A stretch of 64,000 bases of DNA, from the NCBI GenBank assembly GCA_964035575.1, contig OZ037871.1:248001-312000 (forward strand). Reading direction: 5' to 3'. The DNA is from Rhynchopus sp. YZ270_cl-10. Taxonomy: Eukaryota > Euglenozoa > Diplonemea > Diplonemida > Diplonemidae. Below the pieces are notes generated by a model that worked only from the letters and a program-made list of their open reading frames with translations, was not told where the DNA came from and did no database searches. This document shows, one piece after another, positions 19,701-31,700 of this stretch (position 1 is its first letter; every line of letters begins with the position of its first letter). The translations under genes and the position numbers were made by a program.

Positions 19701-20254
19701 ATAAGCCAACTGACAACACCCGGTTCTGAATACATCCGCTCGTACGTCCCAGCAGACGGCAGTGTCAAGTATCTGGAAGCATCAACACCTGCTACAGGCA
19801 CAACTGCAGGTCCAGTGTTGCATTCCCACTCGAAGATGAATTCGTTCTCGCTGTAGTTACTGTACCCATTTGTGTCGTTGAACACAACCATCATCTCACC
19901 GTTGGCAGGGTACGTGGCAATGTAACGCTCTCGGTTATCTCTAAATGAAGCAAGCACGTACCCATCACTGTTTTGAAGTGTCACTCTCCCGCCGTTGTCG
20001 TATGTGGTGATGTTTCTGAACGTGACCTCGACTGTTCCCACACACTGAAATGTCCAGCACACAACGTACTCTGCTCTAACGGGTGCTCTGATTGAGGCAA
20101 CCAACGGTGGTGACAACAGCGCTTCGCACGCGGCACGTGGAACAACTGTTGGTGGTGAAGGTGTCTCAGGTGCATCAGTAATTGGGCTGGTAGGTAACGG
20201 CAGAGGCACCGCACGCGACAGGGAGAGACACGACACTACAAGGAGCCAACGCAT
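16781..20254 (-). CDS. Secreted protein: three 244-residue Cys-paired repeats plus WD40 propeller (copy B)
   Basis: About 1,157 residues from ATG at 20254; an upstream in-frame Met exists but the chosen start matches copy A and its signal peptide. Architecture is as in copy A. The C-terminal linker and WD40 region are identical to copy A apart from a 7-residue insertion (IPTGAPT). The three N-terminal repeats form their own group: ITTYDNGGRV, FRDNRERY, YSEPGVVSWLIPCTGMLDIA and SSNSSRYGV replace ISTYRNGEIV, FVENRERY, YSEQGIFSWLIPCTGLLDIA and ASNAYNYGV. A substrate or partner difference between the two proteins would therefore lie in the N-terminal repeats. Confidence 0.88.
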   Translation of the reverse strand: MRWLLVVSCLSLSRAVPLPLPTSPITDAPETPSPPTVVPRAACEALLSPPLVASIRAPVRAEYVVCWTFQCVGTVEVTFRNITTYDNGGRVTLQNSDGYVLASFRDNRERYIATYPANGEMMVVFNDTNGYSNYSENEFIFEWECNTGPAVVPVAGVDASRYLTLPSAGTYERMYSEPGVVSWLIPCTGMLDIAASSNSSRYGVDFTFMNSNGTTLARDWSSTAFSGTFSVAGNFNITLHSVYQAYDDSELLFAWSCGGTRPEFPSHDLTPAPETPSPPTVVPRAACEALLSPPLVASIRAPVRAEYVVCWTFQCVGTVEVTFRNITTYDNGGRVALQNSDGYVLASFRDNRERYIATYPANGEMMVVFNDTNGYSNYSENEFIFEWECNTGPAIVPVAGVDASRYLTLPSAGTYERMYSEPGVVSWLIPCTGMLDIAASSNSSRYGVDFTFMNSNGTILARDWSSTAFSGTLSVAGNFNITLHSVYQAYDDSELLFAWSCGGTRPEFPSHDLTPAPETPSPPTVVPRAACEALLSPPLVASIRAPVRAEYVVCWTFQCVGTVEVTFRNITTYDNGGRVTLQNSDGYVLASFRDNRERYIATYPANGEMMVVFNDTNGYSNYSENEFIFEWECNTGPAVVPVAGVDASRYLTLPSAGTYERMYSEPGVVSWLIPCTGMLDIAASSNSSRYGVDFTFMNSNGTILARDWSSTAFSGTFSVAGNFNITLHSVYQAYDDSEFVFAWSCGGATPVPSVSHAPHTDSPPTVTWTPAPASHSPSASPITIPTGAPTSASPVLTPGATPTPTTPYPWVSGTPTPPSATPYPWVSGTPTPPAATPEPLPEPQQCGVDTVPRRCGRASRHCEWQVQHPGRLLSVGFSADGGRVATGAWDGAVRVFDVATGVQLVQMGCADFRVYDIAYSPDGTSVALGGEGGRVVVCDAATGVLTRELVNLNGSGSVPVRRVAWSGDGRYLVSGGGGDVRTRVFEVAGWAPSAVMQRHARDVAFSVDGSHLATVWGTEVDEVVTVWGLENATSAAELRSVGGRVTALSFHNGELLRGLDNGVVSVTGWAGGFGGPSYERLSLQTRSGVVFDSSFSPDGTVIASVGEGDVTVWSSSDGAVLEDLVGHLQAVPRLAFSPDGSRLATVGHEGALIMWTL
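17985..20173 (-). repeat. Three 732-bp intragenic repeats, copy B
   Basis: Tandem 732-bp units, nearly identical to each other and distinct from those of copy A. For example, every unit carries TCGTCATACGCCTGATACAC where copy A has TCGGCATA(C/T)GCCTGACG. Confidence 0.85.
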
Positions 20255-22790
20255 TGTGTGACTTGACGGCAGAACGACGCTTGCTTGTGGGTGGGGTTCT
20301 GAAGAGATATATGACCTGTTGGGTGGTGTGGGTAAGTCTCCAATACGCCGTGCATGTTGGATCGTGCCATCTCCATCACATGACCACACACAACATCCTG
20401 TCCACCACCTGAACTCGGTCATGCATTCGGGCATTCAGACAAAGGACGGTTGGCAGCTCGGTCAGTGGTGTGTCCCAGAAAACAACCCTGAAGGCAGCGG
20501 CGACGGGCGGCACCAAGAGGAAGGCACCGACCCAAGAGGAATCGCCGACGCACCAGACATCAGGTTTCAGCTCCCGTGGATGCAGAGGACGCATCTCGCC
20601 GACGAAGTGTCATCTTCGGCATGGGCCCTTCCCACACAGAAAATGGAACGACGTCTCCGCGCTGGGGGAAAGCGAAAGGGAAAGGGATGCATCAGCAGCG
20701 GTGGGCGGTGGAGCGGAGTGCCACAGGTGTGGTCACGGGAATCGGAAGAGAGAACCAGTCTCGGAAGGGAAAATAAGATTGGTATAAAATGCCTTTTTTT
20801 GTTGTCGACAATCGCCTAAGAGCCCACGAAGGACTAATGGGGTCTGTACTTTTTTTTCTTCCAACTTTTGTGTATGGGGTGGGATAAGGAGTGTTTCTAC
20901 GTCATGGCTTTCTTCTAACAACCTTTTAGGTTTGTTTTCTGTTTTGGCATTTGCAGTCTCATCAGAAGAAGAGGACCTGCCTTTTTACTTTTTTCCTTTT
21001 TTCCCCCTTTTTTAATTAGACATTCACATAAAAGTACATAACAGCAGCACAAAAAGCGCAAAAGTACGACGTCCGGCACGAACGGACAGACCCACCACAC
21101 GGTAAACGGGTGGGCTGTTCCTGTAGTGTCTGAGGAGAGGTGTCGTGAATACCCTCACAAAGGAAAAGAGGAAGAACAGCAACAAACGGTGACGTTGCAA
21201 AGGCAAACGCCCTCTGGGACGCAGGCACAATCACAACAAAGAACGGGAGAAAGAAAACAGCAACAACAGCACCTTGCAGCACAGAACGCGCCACAAAACT
21301 GTGAAAAGCAGAAACGAAAACAAACGCACTGTTATTGCAAAGACAAGACCACTGGGGAGGACGGTACCACGGTTGGGTTACATATTTATATTTTTTGTGT
21401 AAAAGGGGCAGGGGAAACAACAACTGGGATACTGGGAAGGGGTGTGCGGCACCTCCAAGAAAAAGCATTTCTGCACAAAAAAAAGGACACATTTTTTGAC
21501 GCATCTCATAAGCATGGCTGCATGCAAAGGGGGCAGAGCAGACCCCAAAGCTTTGGCCACTACAGATGCAGAAGATAACCCTCACAAAGCACACAGCGAC
21601 GTTGCACAACAGAAGCCCTTCTGCTTCTCAGCAAAGGGGTTGGTGTGCTGACATAGGTGCTCTCTCAATTAGCATTTCGTGCTGACGCCTTCGTGGTGCG
21701 TGGTGGTGTTGGCTTGAGACTGCACACCCAGACCCATACCCATGCACACATGACCGGCGTAGCTTCTGTAAACGCAACAAATACCCTCACACAGCAAACA
21801 ACTAGGATGGGTGTGGCCACGCATCGTGTCGTCTTGTTCTGTCACCCTCAGTCGAATGTACAGTCAGTCAGAACTGCGTCTGCAGACACACACACGCTAA
21901 CAAAAAAGCAAACATAGAAGAAAGAGTCAAGGGACACAGCAGGCTGCTGGTGTGGGATGTGGATGGCTGTCTTTGATGGACGCCGCACATGAAACACACC
22001 TTGGCACAACACAGCTGCACCCGGTGTCCTCCCTCCCCTGTGCTCTTTTATTCGTTTTTTCACTTCTCGCGTGAGTCCGCAAAAGTCACAATACAAAAAG
22101 CCTGTAATTTCGAAAGAAAAATACAAAAAAAAAAAAAACAAATGTGGTGATGCGGAAACGAGGTTGTGCGTTGGTGTGACCCAACGACACACGTTTTGCA
22201 CATTCAGTGTAGTGAAGACCCTCAATCTCAACCTGGACACTCGGTTTGTGCTGTTGGGAGGGGTGTGTCTGAAAACAGCCACACACTTCTAAACAGCCGC
22301 ACACTTGTGTCCTTCTCAAAACAACAGCTTTATAAACCATTGACGTAGAAACAGGGACGAAGAGGTGGGGGGAGAGAGGAGGGTGGGAGGAGTGGGAGGG
22401 GGAACAAATGGGAGTGGAAGTGGAAAGTGGGTCCGTTGGGATGGACCCATCCTTAATTTAAGAAAAAAAAAAAAGAAATAAAATAAAAACGCGGAGAAGG
22501 AAACACCGGGGACAAGAGAGACAGAGAGAGAGAGAGGTGGCAGAAGCCACACACTCTTTTGCAGTTTCTCGTTTTGATTAAGACCGTGGGGGGACAGGTT
22601 ACATGCATTGTTCTACACACTTTTAAAAAAAGATATTTTGTTTTTGCTTTGTTTTCTTTTGCAAACACCTTTGCTATATTTTGCATCTCGTGTTCCCTCC
22701 CACTGCTTCTTTTTTTCATGTTTTCCTTTTATTCTGGGTTTTCTTCATACTATTTCTTTGTCTTTGTTTGTTGTTTTTTTTATTGCCAAC
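20255..22790. other. Spacer upstream of WD40 copy B and downstream of the giant gene, no supported gene
   Basis: From 20320 to 20790 a moderately GC-rich stretch is open in two plus-strand frames (20319-20819 and 20470-20787). One frame contains a CHRCGHGNRKRE motif like a lone zinc knuckle, but neither frame is convincing. A copy of TTGTCGACAATCGCCTAAG (dispersed repeat) is near 20800. The rest (20830-22790) is AT-rich with homopolymers and holds the giant gene's 3' untranslated region. Confidence 0.45.
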
Positions 22791-25700
22791 CTACAGTGCA
22801 AACAGCGCCAGCACAGCCACACACAGTGTGACCCACAGGGTGGGCACCAAGACACCGCCGGAAGTAGGGATGGGGATAATGTTGGGGTCGAAGGTGACTG
22901 GCGGGACGCTTGTTGGTGGTGCGGCTGTCGGGGGTGCAGTTGGCACAACCGGTGGCTGCGGTGTCGGTGGCGACATGCTTGTGGGCTGCGATGTTGTGGG
23001 TGGGGTGTTTGTTGGCGGTGCGGGTGTCGGTGGGGGTGGCGGCACGGGTGTGTTCGCCACACCAACCTGCATGTTCGATGTGGACGCAGTGGCGAAGGGG
23101 GAGGTGACGCCCGGTGTGGGCGACTGCTTCAAGATACTGTTCGGGTCGGCCAAGTCGGCAACAATGGCGTCCTTGACTGCAGTGGAGACTGCAGCCGCGT
23201 CGACCGTGACAGCCGTCTCAATCTCAAACTCCGTGACAACGTCGACTGTGGTCGCAAGCGCAAAGAAGGAGCGGTACGCAGCCGCGCCTGCCCCACCCGC
23301 AACAGTCGCAATGCCGGTGCAGTTCGGGTCTGCCGTCATGTTGCACGGCGCCGCTGTTGGCGGGAGTGTCGGCGGCGCAGCTGTGATCGTCTTGTCGACG
23401 CACCTGCCCGAGATCTTGTCGGCAGCGGTGATGCCGCCACCGCCAAGCTTCGCACACACCCACTTCAGGAAGGCTGCCTTGATGACGGGGTTCCCCTTCT
23501 TCAGCAGCTTCAGCATCTGGATCTCGGCGTCCCCCTTGCGCACGTTGTTCACAAACGGCATTGCCAGCGCCTCGGTGTCGAACGCCGCAAGCGACAGCCC
23601 GGACAGCGTGATCACCTCCGGCGGCGGCGTCGGTGCGCGTGTCACGTTGCCTGACGACGCAGGGTAGTCGACCGGGAACTCCAGCGTCACCATGTTCCCG
23701 GTGCACAGCTTCATCTGGTCCGATGCCCCGCTTGTGCACACAACGGTGAGCTGCATCTGTGCACACGGCTCCGTCACGTACAGCTGTGTCAGCTGCGTCC
23801 ACCCACCCTGGAACGAGTACGTCGGCTTGTTGATGAAGTCCAGCGCATTCGGCTTCGCGTGCGCAAAGTACGAGTTGTGCACCTGGTCGAGACACACCCC
23901 GCTCACCTTGACACTCGAGTTCGAGTCCGAGCGCACCGCGTCCCCCATCACGTCCACCACACTCAGCATCAGCGCAAACGGCTTCCCAGGCTCGGGGTAG
24001 TACGTCGTCGACTTGCACGCCATCCCAGAGCACATCCAGTGGTTCCCGCCCGGGCGCAGTGCCGCCGCATCCTGCATGTTGACCTCAAACAGGAAGGTGT
24101 CGTCGGGCTTCGCAAACGTGGCCGCAGGGTTCGTGCTCACGTCCCCCTTCCCGTACTTGTAGTTCAGCTGCGTTGTCGACAGGTAGAACCGCGTCAGCCC
24201 AGACTGCTTCCACCCCGCCATCTTCCCGTACGAGATGTCCTTGAAGGTCGCCTCCCCGCCCTTCAGCTTGAACGAGAACGCCGGCACGTTCCACCCAGAC
24301 GACTCCTTCGGCATGCACTTTGGCAGCGACGCAATCTTCTTCCCCCAGCCACACGCCCCCGACGTCCCCTTCCCATCCACGCACGTGTCAAGCACCCACT
24401 TCCCTGACTTCGACTTGTCCACGTTGCTGCAGGGCACGGCCAGCGGGCGCAGCTGCACAGGTGCCGCACTCCCCTTGTCCTCGGGGTGCTTCACCTGGAT
24501 CCCGTCCAGCCCAAGTGCCACCACCTTCATTGTGAAGTTGTAGCCGCGGCCCCACGTCGCAGGGTGAGGCTTGCTCCACGGCCGCCCCATGTGGCTGTCC
24601 CGTCCGTTCTTTGCCCCCATCCCGCCAAGGCCGAGCGGCACCCATCCCTTCATCACCTGCTTCACAAGCGTCAGGTGGGCCGTGGGCAATCCTGCCGGCG
24701 GTGTGGGGCAGATCGGCTTCATCGGCTTCCACACCTTCGAGCTGTTTGTGCTGTTGCCCATGAACGAGCTGTTCACACTCGCCATGTCCATCGGAGGCAC
24801 ACACGGCACACCGATGCGCGCAAACGCCGCAAGACGCACAGCACGCCTCACAAAGTGCAGCGGGCCCACATCCGCAATCGCGGCAAACGGCGTCGGGCCA
24901 GACGTTGTCATCGGCGCCACAGCCTGCACGGTGAAGAACCACGGCACGTGCTCGCACGCCGGCATCCCCGACACGGCCACCTGTGCTGTTGCCTCGTGGT
25001 CCGCAGCAATCTGCGGCCGCCAAGCCTCACACGCAGCCGTGCGCGTCGTCTGGTTCGACCGGATCTGGAACGTCCCCACACCGCGGCGTGCGACGCCCGT
25101 CCACGTCACCGTCGTGGTCGACGTGTTCGACTTCTGCGTCCCGGTCAGCGTGAACTGCATGTGGTTGTCCCCCACAACAGGCATCCCCTTCGCGTCCACC
25201 ACCTGGAACGACAGGCTGCTCCCAACCCCGGTCACTGCCGCAGGCGCACCCGAGAGCGTGCGTCCCCACAGGCGCGTGAAGTTCGGACGCGACAGCACGC
25301 TCCCCTCGTTCGGCGCACCCGCAATCATCAGCCCGACCGGCGCCTCGACCGTGAACGTCACTGCCGTCGTCGGCGCTGTGGTCCCTGTCGGGAACCCGGT
25401 GAAGGCACCCGCCTTGAGCTGGCACGTCCCGACAGCCGCAAACACACCTGCAATCTCAATCGCATCGCCGGTGCCGGCAGCCCCAGTCTTCGGGTCCTTC
25501 GTGTTCGCAATTGCACACGTTGTTGTCCCACTCGCACACGCGAAGCACCCCTCGGGCACCATCTCCGTCGGCACTGCCGTCACAGACGCACCCGCCGCCC
25601 AGGACACGCCGCCAATCCCGCGGAACTTCCCAGTCGTGTCCCACGCAGCAAGCCCGACGTGCACGGTGCGGTTGTACACACTGTATGCCTTGCCCGTTGT

Positions 25701-28700
25701 CGTGGCCGGGACTTCGAGCGTCTGCGACGACGTCCACTTCCAGTCCGCAAGCGACGTGTCCGTGTACGCAACCTTGAAGGTCTGGCTCGTCCCGTTCACA
25801 AGCGATGCAGGCGACGTCACCACCACGTCGCATGAGCACGCAGCCGTCGTCCCTGCCGTGAGCCCGGTCAGCCCAAGCTTGAAGGTCGCCACACCACCCA
25901 TGTAGGTCGCGTTCGGCGACACCCACGCCGTCCCGCACGAGCCGCACGTCACCGTTGCCGTCGACACACCGCGCACGGCCGACACGTACCACTTGTCCGA
26001 GGCCGTCTGTGCCCCCGGTGCCTGCCCAATTGCGTACGCGTTGAACGTGCAGTAGCCCTCACCCACAACGCGGTCCGCCGTGCACGCAGCCCCGCCTGCC
26101 GACGAGCGCGACGACGACGACGCCGACGGGAGGGTGTCCACCGCCATCGCCCCCGCCTCCACAGAGAAGTGCACCATCGGCGCCTTCTTCTCCCCGAAGA
26201 ACCCTGTCGGCACCCCGGCCGCACCCGTCACCACAAACGACAGCGACAGCTGCATCGCCGCCTTGGACACCTCGACAGTCGCCTGCCCGGCAGCCCCGAC
26301 GGGCGTCGTCTTCTCGACCACAGGCATCGGGATCCCGTTGTACACCTTCGTACCCTCCGTCAGGCGCAGCCCGCTTGTGCTCCCGTACGTCACCGTCACC
26401 GCACTCCCGTTCAGCAGCGCAGTCGGGTCCGACGGCAGCTTCCCGGACGCAGACATCGACGCCGCCGCACGGTGGTTCGCCGCACGTGTCTGGTACATGC
26501 GCTGCAGCGCGTACTCCGTCGGTGGCCCGCCCACAGCGTACGCCCTGTCCCCAAGGTCGTCCGCAGCGTACACGTCGAACATCCACGACGCCTTCGCCCC
26601 CGCAGCCGTCATCTTGCGCAGCATGTACTTCTCGTAGTGGAACGCCGGCACCGCAATGATCTGTGTCGCGTCCGTCAGCACCGTCAGCGGCGACGCCTTC
26701 CCGGCAAAGGACACGCTGCACTGGTAGCAGGCACGCAGGAAGAAGGCACGTACCGTCGCACTCCCGCCCACAGCGTTCACGCTGCTGCCCCCAGGGCTCG
26801 ACACAGGCGAGGTCACAACCGCCGCCACACCAGCACCGTTCCCGGCCCCACCCTGGCGCGCAAACGCTGCCGACGTTGTCCCCTCCCACGCAGGGATGTT
26901 GTGCGCGTCCACACGCACCGCGCCCACAGAGAACGGCTTGCGCCTGCGCACGGCTGTCAGCGGCACGCCCCCGAGCAGCCACGCCATCCCGCACGTCTGC
27001 ACCGTGTACACAAGCGCTGACCCTGGCACCGCCACTGCTGCTGTGTACGCCCGCAGTGGGAACGAGCTGCGCACAGCCATGTGGCGTCCGACCAACGCTG
27101 CTGGTGGCGTCAGCCTGTAGTCAAGCCACACCTGGCAACGTCCGCACGGACGTGCGAAGAAGAAGTTCAGGCTCCCGCTCGACGCCCCCGACAGCGTCAC
27201 ACGGTCCGCAGCGGCCGCAAACTCCGCTGCCGACACTGCTGCGTTGCAGCCCGACGGCGGCGCAGACCCCCCAGCAGCAGCAGCACGCGCAGCACCGTCA
27301 TGCACGAACCCGCCGTTTCCGTAGCGCATCTGTGCCAGCGTCGCCCCGCTCTCACCCATCCACACAGACCGCACCCACACCTCGCGCGTCCACCCCGAGG
27401 TGGAAGGCTCGTTCATCGCCCACACCCCGGCAAAGCGCTGCACGTTCTCCACCTTGACGGCAAACATGTCGCCCACACGGATCGCCGACGTCGAGTCCGG
27501 CAGCGTCTGGTCGTACACCTCCATGACGTCCATGCGCGGCGCCTTGACCGAGAACGGCTTCGACAGCTTGCTCCGGTCCGCAAAGATCGGGAGGGCGTCC
27601 GACGGGTCCGTCGACCCCACACCAAGCCCGTCCAGACACGTCGCCGCAGTCTTCCCCCCGTAGCACAGGTCGAGCTGCAGCGTGCACGCCTCGCACTCCG
27701 TCGACAGCACGCTCCACGGCACCGCCACACCCCCGCGTGTCGACACGGCGGCCGTCGCAGACTCAACCCACGTCGTCGTCTTCACCGTCCCCTCCACCAG
27801 GCGCGTCGTCTCACTCGCAAGCGAACCTGCCAGGTCGTACACCTTCAGCGTGCCTCCGTCGTTGCAGCCGGTCCAGCTCCGCTTCGCCACACGCACCAGG
27901 ATGTCCTTCGTGAACGACCACGCACGCGCCCCGCTCGTCGTCCGCACCACCGTCTGGATCGGGAACGGCAGCCCTGCCACAGCACCCCCGGACGCGTAGC
28001 TCCACCCCGCCCCGGGCACACCCGTTCCGTACGTCCTGTAGTTGCTTGTCGACGTCTGCAGGCGGCGCTTCGTCGGGCACTCGTCGTCCACGCTCACTGT
28101 TGTGTTCACCTCCCACTTCGACAGCGTCTCCGTCGCCGACACCCACATGTACTGCGCCGTTGTCGCAACTGCGGTGATCGTCCCCCCGACGTCCGACTGC
28201 ACCGCCCCCGCCACACTCGCTGTTGTGTTTGTCGTCACCTTGTCGCGCCCGTAGAACGTGAAGGACACCTTCAGGCCAGTCGTCGCGACTGTGTGCGTGA
28301 TGGCCGCCCCGCGTGTCACCGAGTTGTTCTTCATCAGCGACGCCGCTGCCGTCGTCGCCCCAGACTCAAGCAGGTACTGCGTCCCTGCCGTGAGCGTGTA
28401 CCCGAGCTGGCTGTCGTACGCCCAGTACCGCAGCGTCGTGCTTGTCCCTACGGTGAAGTACGACGCCACCGTGAACGTCGCTGTCGTCGCCGCCCCGCAC
28501 GCCGACGTCGTCCCGTGCACGAAGCTCTGCGACGCCGGCTCCACCGCGTACACCGTGGCGCGTGTCTGCGTCGTCGGCGTGATCCACAGGCTAATTGTCA
28601 CACACCGGTTCGCCACCGTCGACATCACTTCCGCAGACCCATCCCACGCCGCCTCGCACACCTTGAACATCGCCTTGCGTGCAGGCGCCCCGGTCCCGGA

Positions 28701-31700
28701 GTACTTGAGCGTCACCGACCCGGCACCCTGCGGCGCCACTGCCAGCACCGCTGCGTCTGGCTGCGTCCGCGTCGCCACCACCGTCAGGTTCCCGTACGTG
28801 TACGTGTTCGTCCCAATCGTCTCCAGCGACGACGGGTTGTACGCAGAGTCGAGCACAATCGTCCCACTCGTCCACACCTCCGTACCGTACGTCCACGCAG
28901 GTGCCCCCGACGGGCTCGACCCGGCCCCACCAGCCTGCGCCACCGTCACGTTGCGCGATGCCGTGTCGTCCACAACCGTCCCCGTCGAGGACGTGTTCAC
29001 AAACTTCACGTCCACAGTGATCCCTGCCCCGAACTCGCTTACAGTAGCTGTGTATTCCGTGCACACACCCGACGCAGAAGAAGCGCACAGTGACGTCACC
29101 CCGCCCCCGACAGACACAAGCTGGATCGACGTCGTTGTTGTCACTGCCGCCGCCACCGCCGCCTCACGCTGCGACAGCGTCACCGCAGACGTGCACGTGT
29201 ACGCCGACGTCCCCGTCGGGCGCGACCCAGCCGCCGCCTGCGCCCCGCTCGCGTACCGGATCCCGACTGCGCTGAACACAACCTTCACGTCCGCCGTGGC
29301 CCCGAGTGCAGGCACCGTCGTGTTGTCGAAGTACAGGCGGCTGAAGTTCGCGACTGCCGTCCCCATGTTCGCGCGGGCACCCATCTGCGACCACCACGCC
29401 GTCTTCGTCTCCCCGACCTTGTACAGCGGGTACACCCCCGCAGGCGTCACAGACGTGTTCGAGTTCGTCATCACCCACCAGCGCGGGTACACCGCGTTCG
29501 TCCCAGTCATCCCGGTCACCCCCGCCGACACCGTCAGCGCAAACTCGTCCGACATCACCGCCCCGGTCGTGATCTGCACCGCCGCCGACGAGCACTCGAG
29601 TGTCACAGCCTCCTCCGTCCACGTCAGCGTCGTTGTCCCGCGCTGCGTCCCGTCCGCCGCGTACTCAGACAAGTCCGGCCCTGCGCCCCAGGTTGTGTGG
29701 AACGTGAACGCACACCGGTTGCACGGCACGTGCGGGCGCATCGTCCACTGTGCGCCCCACGACCCTGTCGCCCCGGCCACAGACGCAGCTGCCGCAAGCG
29801 TCTTTGTCGGGTACTTCTCCACAAGACACCCCTTCCCGCTCGGGCTGCTGTACGCACACTGCCCTGCCACCCAGTTTGTTGCGTCCGGTGTCATGCGCAG
29901 CTTGTCCCGGTTCGACGCCCCGTCAGTCGGACCAGGCCCGTCCAGCAGCGCAAACACCTCCCCGTAGTGGAAGTCGTCGTACACGAAGGTCTGTGCCCCT
30001 GTGCTCGGCGCCGCAATGTACGACCCGGGCCGCACCGCCACCGAGATCCCCTCGCGCACAGTCCCGGAGGCCGCTGCAGGCGTCACTTCGACGGTGCTTG
30101 CGGGCACGCGCACAGGCGTCACCACGTTCGCCTTCACAGTGTTCGTCCCGTCCGAGAAGGTGAAGACAAGCGTGCACCCGCCCGCCGACGAGAACCGCGA
30201 GCACGCGTTGTCCACAACGTACACACGGAACACGAAGGCAAACGAGAACGCGTTCCCGATGGTCTCCATAAGCGCCGCCTTCGACAGGATCTGCGGGGCC
30301 GTCACAAAGGTCTCGTCCGGGTACCTGCTGTACAACACCATGTTGTCTGTCGTTGCCGTCCCGACCGTCGCCGTCACCTTCCATCCGGACAGCGCACCCC
30401 ACACCTTTGGCAGTGCCTTCAGCGACGCGTCACGCGGCACGTACGTCAGCTGGTACGGCACAAGGGCCTCGAGGTACGACCCGGACACGGCAGTGATACT
30501 CCCCGCCACAGACGCCGTCGCCGCCGTCATGGTACCGATAAACGCAGGCGACGGCGAGCGCGTCGCGGCAAGCCCGCCCGCCACGTCCCACGGGTCCACA
30601 CGCACAGGGTCCACTGCCGCCAGCACCGCCCGCGACACCTCGACCACAAAGCGCGTCCACGACAGGTGCACCGCCCCGCCCGTCGTCACCCCCTGGTACG
30701 TCACGTTCAAGTACACCGTCGTCGACGCCAGCGCCCCGTCCTTCAGCTTCGGCGTGAAGGTGTACGACGCCGTCCCGCCAAGCCCCCAAACCTCCGCCGG
30801 GAGCAGCGGCTGCGACCCCACCGTCGACCCGAGGGCTGTTGCCACCTGCGGCGGTGCAGCAGACGCAGAGTAGTTCGCGCCGTAGTCGTCCTGCGCGTAC
30901 AGCACCTGCACCGTCCCGTTCGCCGCAAACTCGCTCGGCCCGTCCCGGCGTGCCTGCAGGCTCAACGTGCACGGCAGCCCGTGCACACACTTCTTCAGGT
31001 AGCACGTCGTCACCCCCGTCGTGGCACACCCGGTCGTCTTCATCGCCGTCCCCTTGTGCGCGGTGTTTGGCTCGTGCCCGTCCAGCGCCACACCGTTCGG
31101 CGCCTTGGCCGCCACGTTCACCCACTGCGCAGGCGACAGCAGCTGCACCCCGCTCTGCGTCGTTGCCTCAAACCGCACCCCGCACCCGAACTCCCCCACC
31201 GGGCACGCAGACCGGTACTGCAGCGACAGACGCACCTGCCCAGACTGGGTGAACTGGCGCAGGCCGTTCCGCTCCCACCCATATTGTGTGGCATTCGCCT
31301 GCTTGCACGCGCCCCCAATCGCCCACACCGTGAACGGGCCCGGCGACACACTCGGCTCCACCTGCGATGCCGCCACACACTCGAGCCCTGCGAACGCCGT
31401 CGCCTGCGCACACCGCTTCACCACCAGCGGGAACGACCCAAACGGCACAGGCAGCTTGTCCTTCGTTGCCACCTGCACGTCGTACACAACCACCGCCCCA
31501 GACGTCAGCAGCGGCGTGCGCGACACCATCCCCGTTGTCGCGTCCGTCACAGACGCCGCACTCACCGCCGACGCCCCGTACAGCGTCTCGAGCGTCGTCG
31601 CCGTTGTGAACTGCATGAAGCGCAGCGACGAGTTGAACGCCAACGTCGACGTCACCGTCAGCTGCGACGGCGGGATGTTCGAGTCGCGCCAGTACCCGCT

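Noticed and set aside
13045-20173. Regular repeats considered as a CRISPR-like or satellite array
   Set aside because: The 732-bp units are in frame within two protein genes and have no spacer structure.
20255-20434. Upstream extension of WD40 copy B to an earlier Met
   Set aside because: Copy A has no such extension, and the internal Met gives the signal peptide shared by both proteins.
20319-20819. Plus-strand frames with a CHRCGHGNRKRE zinc-knuckle-like motif
   Set aside because: Only one Cys pair, no flanking domain, two overlapping frames equally open; not enough to call a gene or a retroelement fragment.
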